From: Candidatus Latescibacterota bacterium
GTDB lineage: Bacteria; Latescibacterota; 4484-107
Length of the DNA: 5,970 nt
Direction: 5' to 3'
NCBI GenBank assembly: GCA_030613045.1
Contig: JAUWMS010000183.1
Coordinates: 1-5,970 of the forward strand
The notes beneath the pieces are model-generated. The model was not told the origin of the DNA and searched no databases. It worked only from the letters and a program-made list of their open reading frames with translations. Below, one piece after another: positions 4,857 to 5,970 of this stretch. Every line of letters begins with the position of its first letter. Within the stretch, counting starts at the first letter, position 1. The translations under genes and the position numbers were made by a program.

Positions 4857-4933
4857 GCCCACGTAGCTCAGGAGGCCAGAGCACATCCTTGGTAAGGATG
4901 GGGTCATCGGTTCAACTCCGATCGTGGGCTCCA
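4857..4933 (+). tRNA. tRNA-Thr(GGT)
   Basis: The acceptor stem GCCCACG (4857-4863) pairs with CGTGGGC (4923-4929), followed by T and an encoded CCA (4931-4933). Anticodon stem CATCC/GGATG encloses loop TTGGTAA, giving anticodon GGT for ACC and ACT codons. T-stem ATCGG/CCGAT has loop TTCAACT. It stands directly before tuf, matching thrT of E. coli, with 128 bases of leader between. Confidence 0.97.
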
Positions 4934-5061
4934 GAGCGCTTGTGTTTTACAGCAGTGCACACGAACTACATAGTGAGGAGGAAGGTTCAGCATTAAATGC
5001 CGTTTCTCCTCTGCGGTCCATAACAAGGGGAAGAACGCACATTCTGTAGGAGGATTGAATC
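4934..5061 (+). promoter_or_regulatory. tuf leader with hairpin and strong ribosome-binding site
   Basis: AGGAGG (5048-5053) lies 8 bases before ATG 5062, a near-perfect ribosome-binding site that fixes the tuf start. Upstream, GAGGAGGAA (4975-4983) can pair with TTTCTCCTC (5003-5011), including one G-U pair, enclosing a smaller GCAT-TAA-ATGC hairpin (4990-5000). The CTCCT of that stem (5006-5010) is also complementary to AGGAG of the ribosome-binding site. Two exclusive foldings are thus possible, one of which hides the site. No promoter is evident here. Confidence 0.6.

Positions 5062-5970
<909 letters not shown>

Overview
The window is 5970 bases of bacterial chromosome with every recognisable gene on the + strand. 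A TonB/ExbB/ExbD system with two ExbB-type proteins implies a Gram-negative cell with an outer membrane. Nothing here fixes the phylum. The EF-Tu sequence is clearly bacterial but carries uncommon residues, and the junction repeats are a style I associate with uncultured Gram-negative lineages; both hints are weak.

Region 1 (1-4204) is an energy-transduction operon: a 3' fragment of a long TtpC-like ExbB/TolQ-family protein, then a short ExbB, an ExbD, a TonB and an exported TPR protein. This is the gene order of the Vibrio-type TonB2 cluster (ttpC-exbB2-exbD2-tonB2-TPR). ExbB and ExbD use the proton gradient to energise TonB, which drives TonB-dependent outer-membrane transporters. The TtpC-like and TPR proteins are accessory parts. 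The promoter and the TtpC N-terminus lie upstream of the window.

All four gene junctions in this operon carry short repeats: three copies of a roughly 33-base CGCARAG element (one + copy, plus one inverted pair), tracts with 7-base period, a long inverted repeat, and a 21-base in-frame duplication. Some have been taken into reading frames: the last codons and stop of exbB, and the signal-peptide n-region of the TPR protein.

Region 2 (4205-4417) is non-coding. It ends in a promoter with a perfect TTGACA -35 box that points into region 3.

Region 3 (4418-5970) is a stable-RNA/translation operon: tRNA-Thr(TGT), tRNA-Tyr(GTA), tRNA-Gly(TCC), tRNA-Thr(GGT) and tuf. This is the same order as thrU-tyrU-glyT-thrT-tufB of E. 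coli. All four tRNAs encode CCA. A convincing intrinsic terminator lies inside the operon between tRNA-Gly and tRNA-Thr(GGT). The tuf leader can fold in alternative ways that involve the ribosome-binding site. tuf is cut by the window end after 303 codons and has extremely G-biased third positions.

I found no wholly new system. The most unusual material is the repeat colonisation of the TonB operon and the possible RNA switches in the tRNA-tuf operon.
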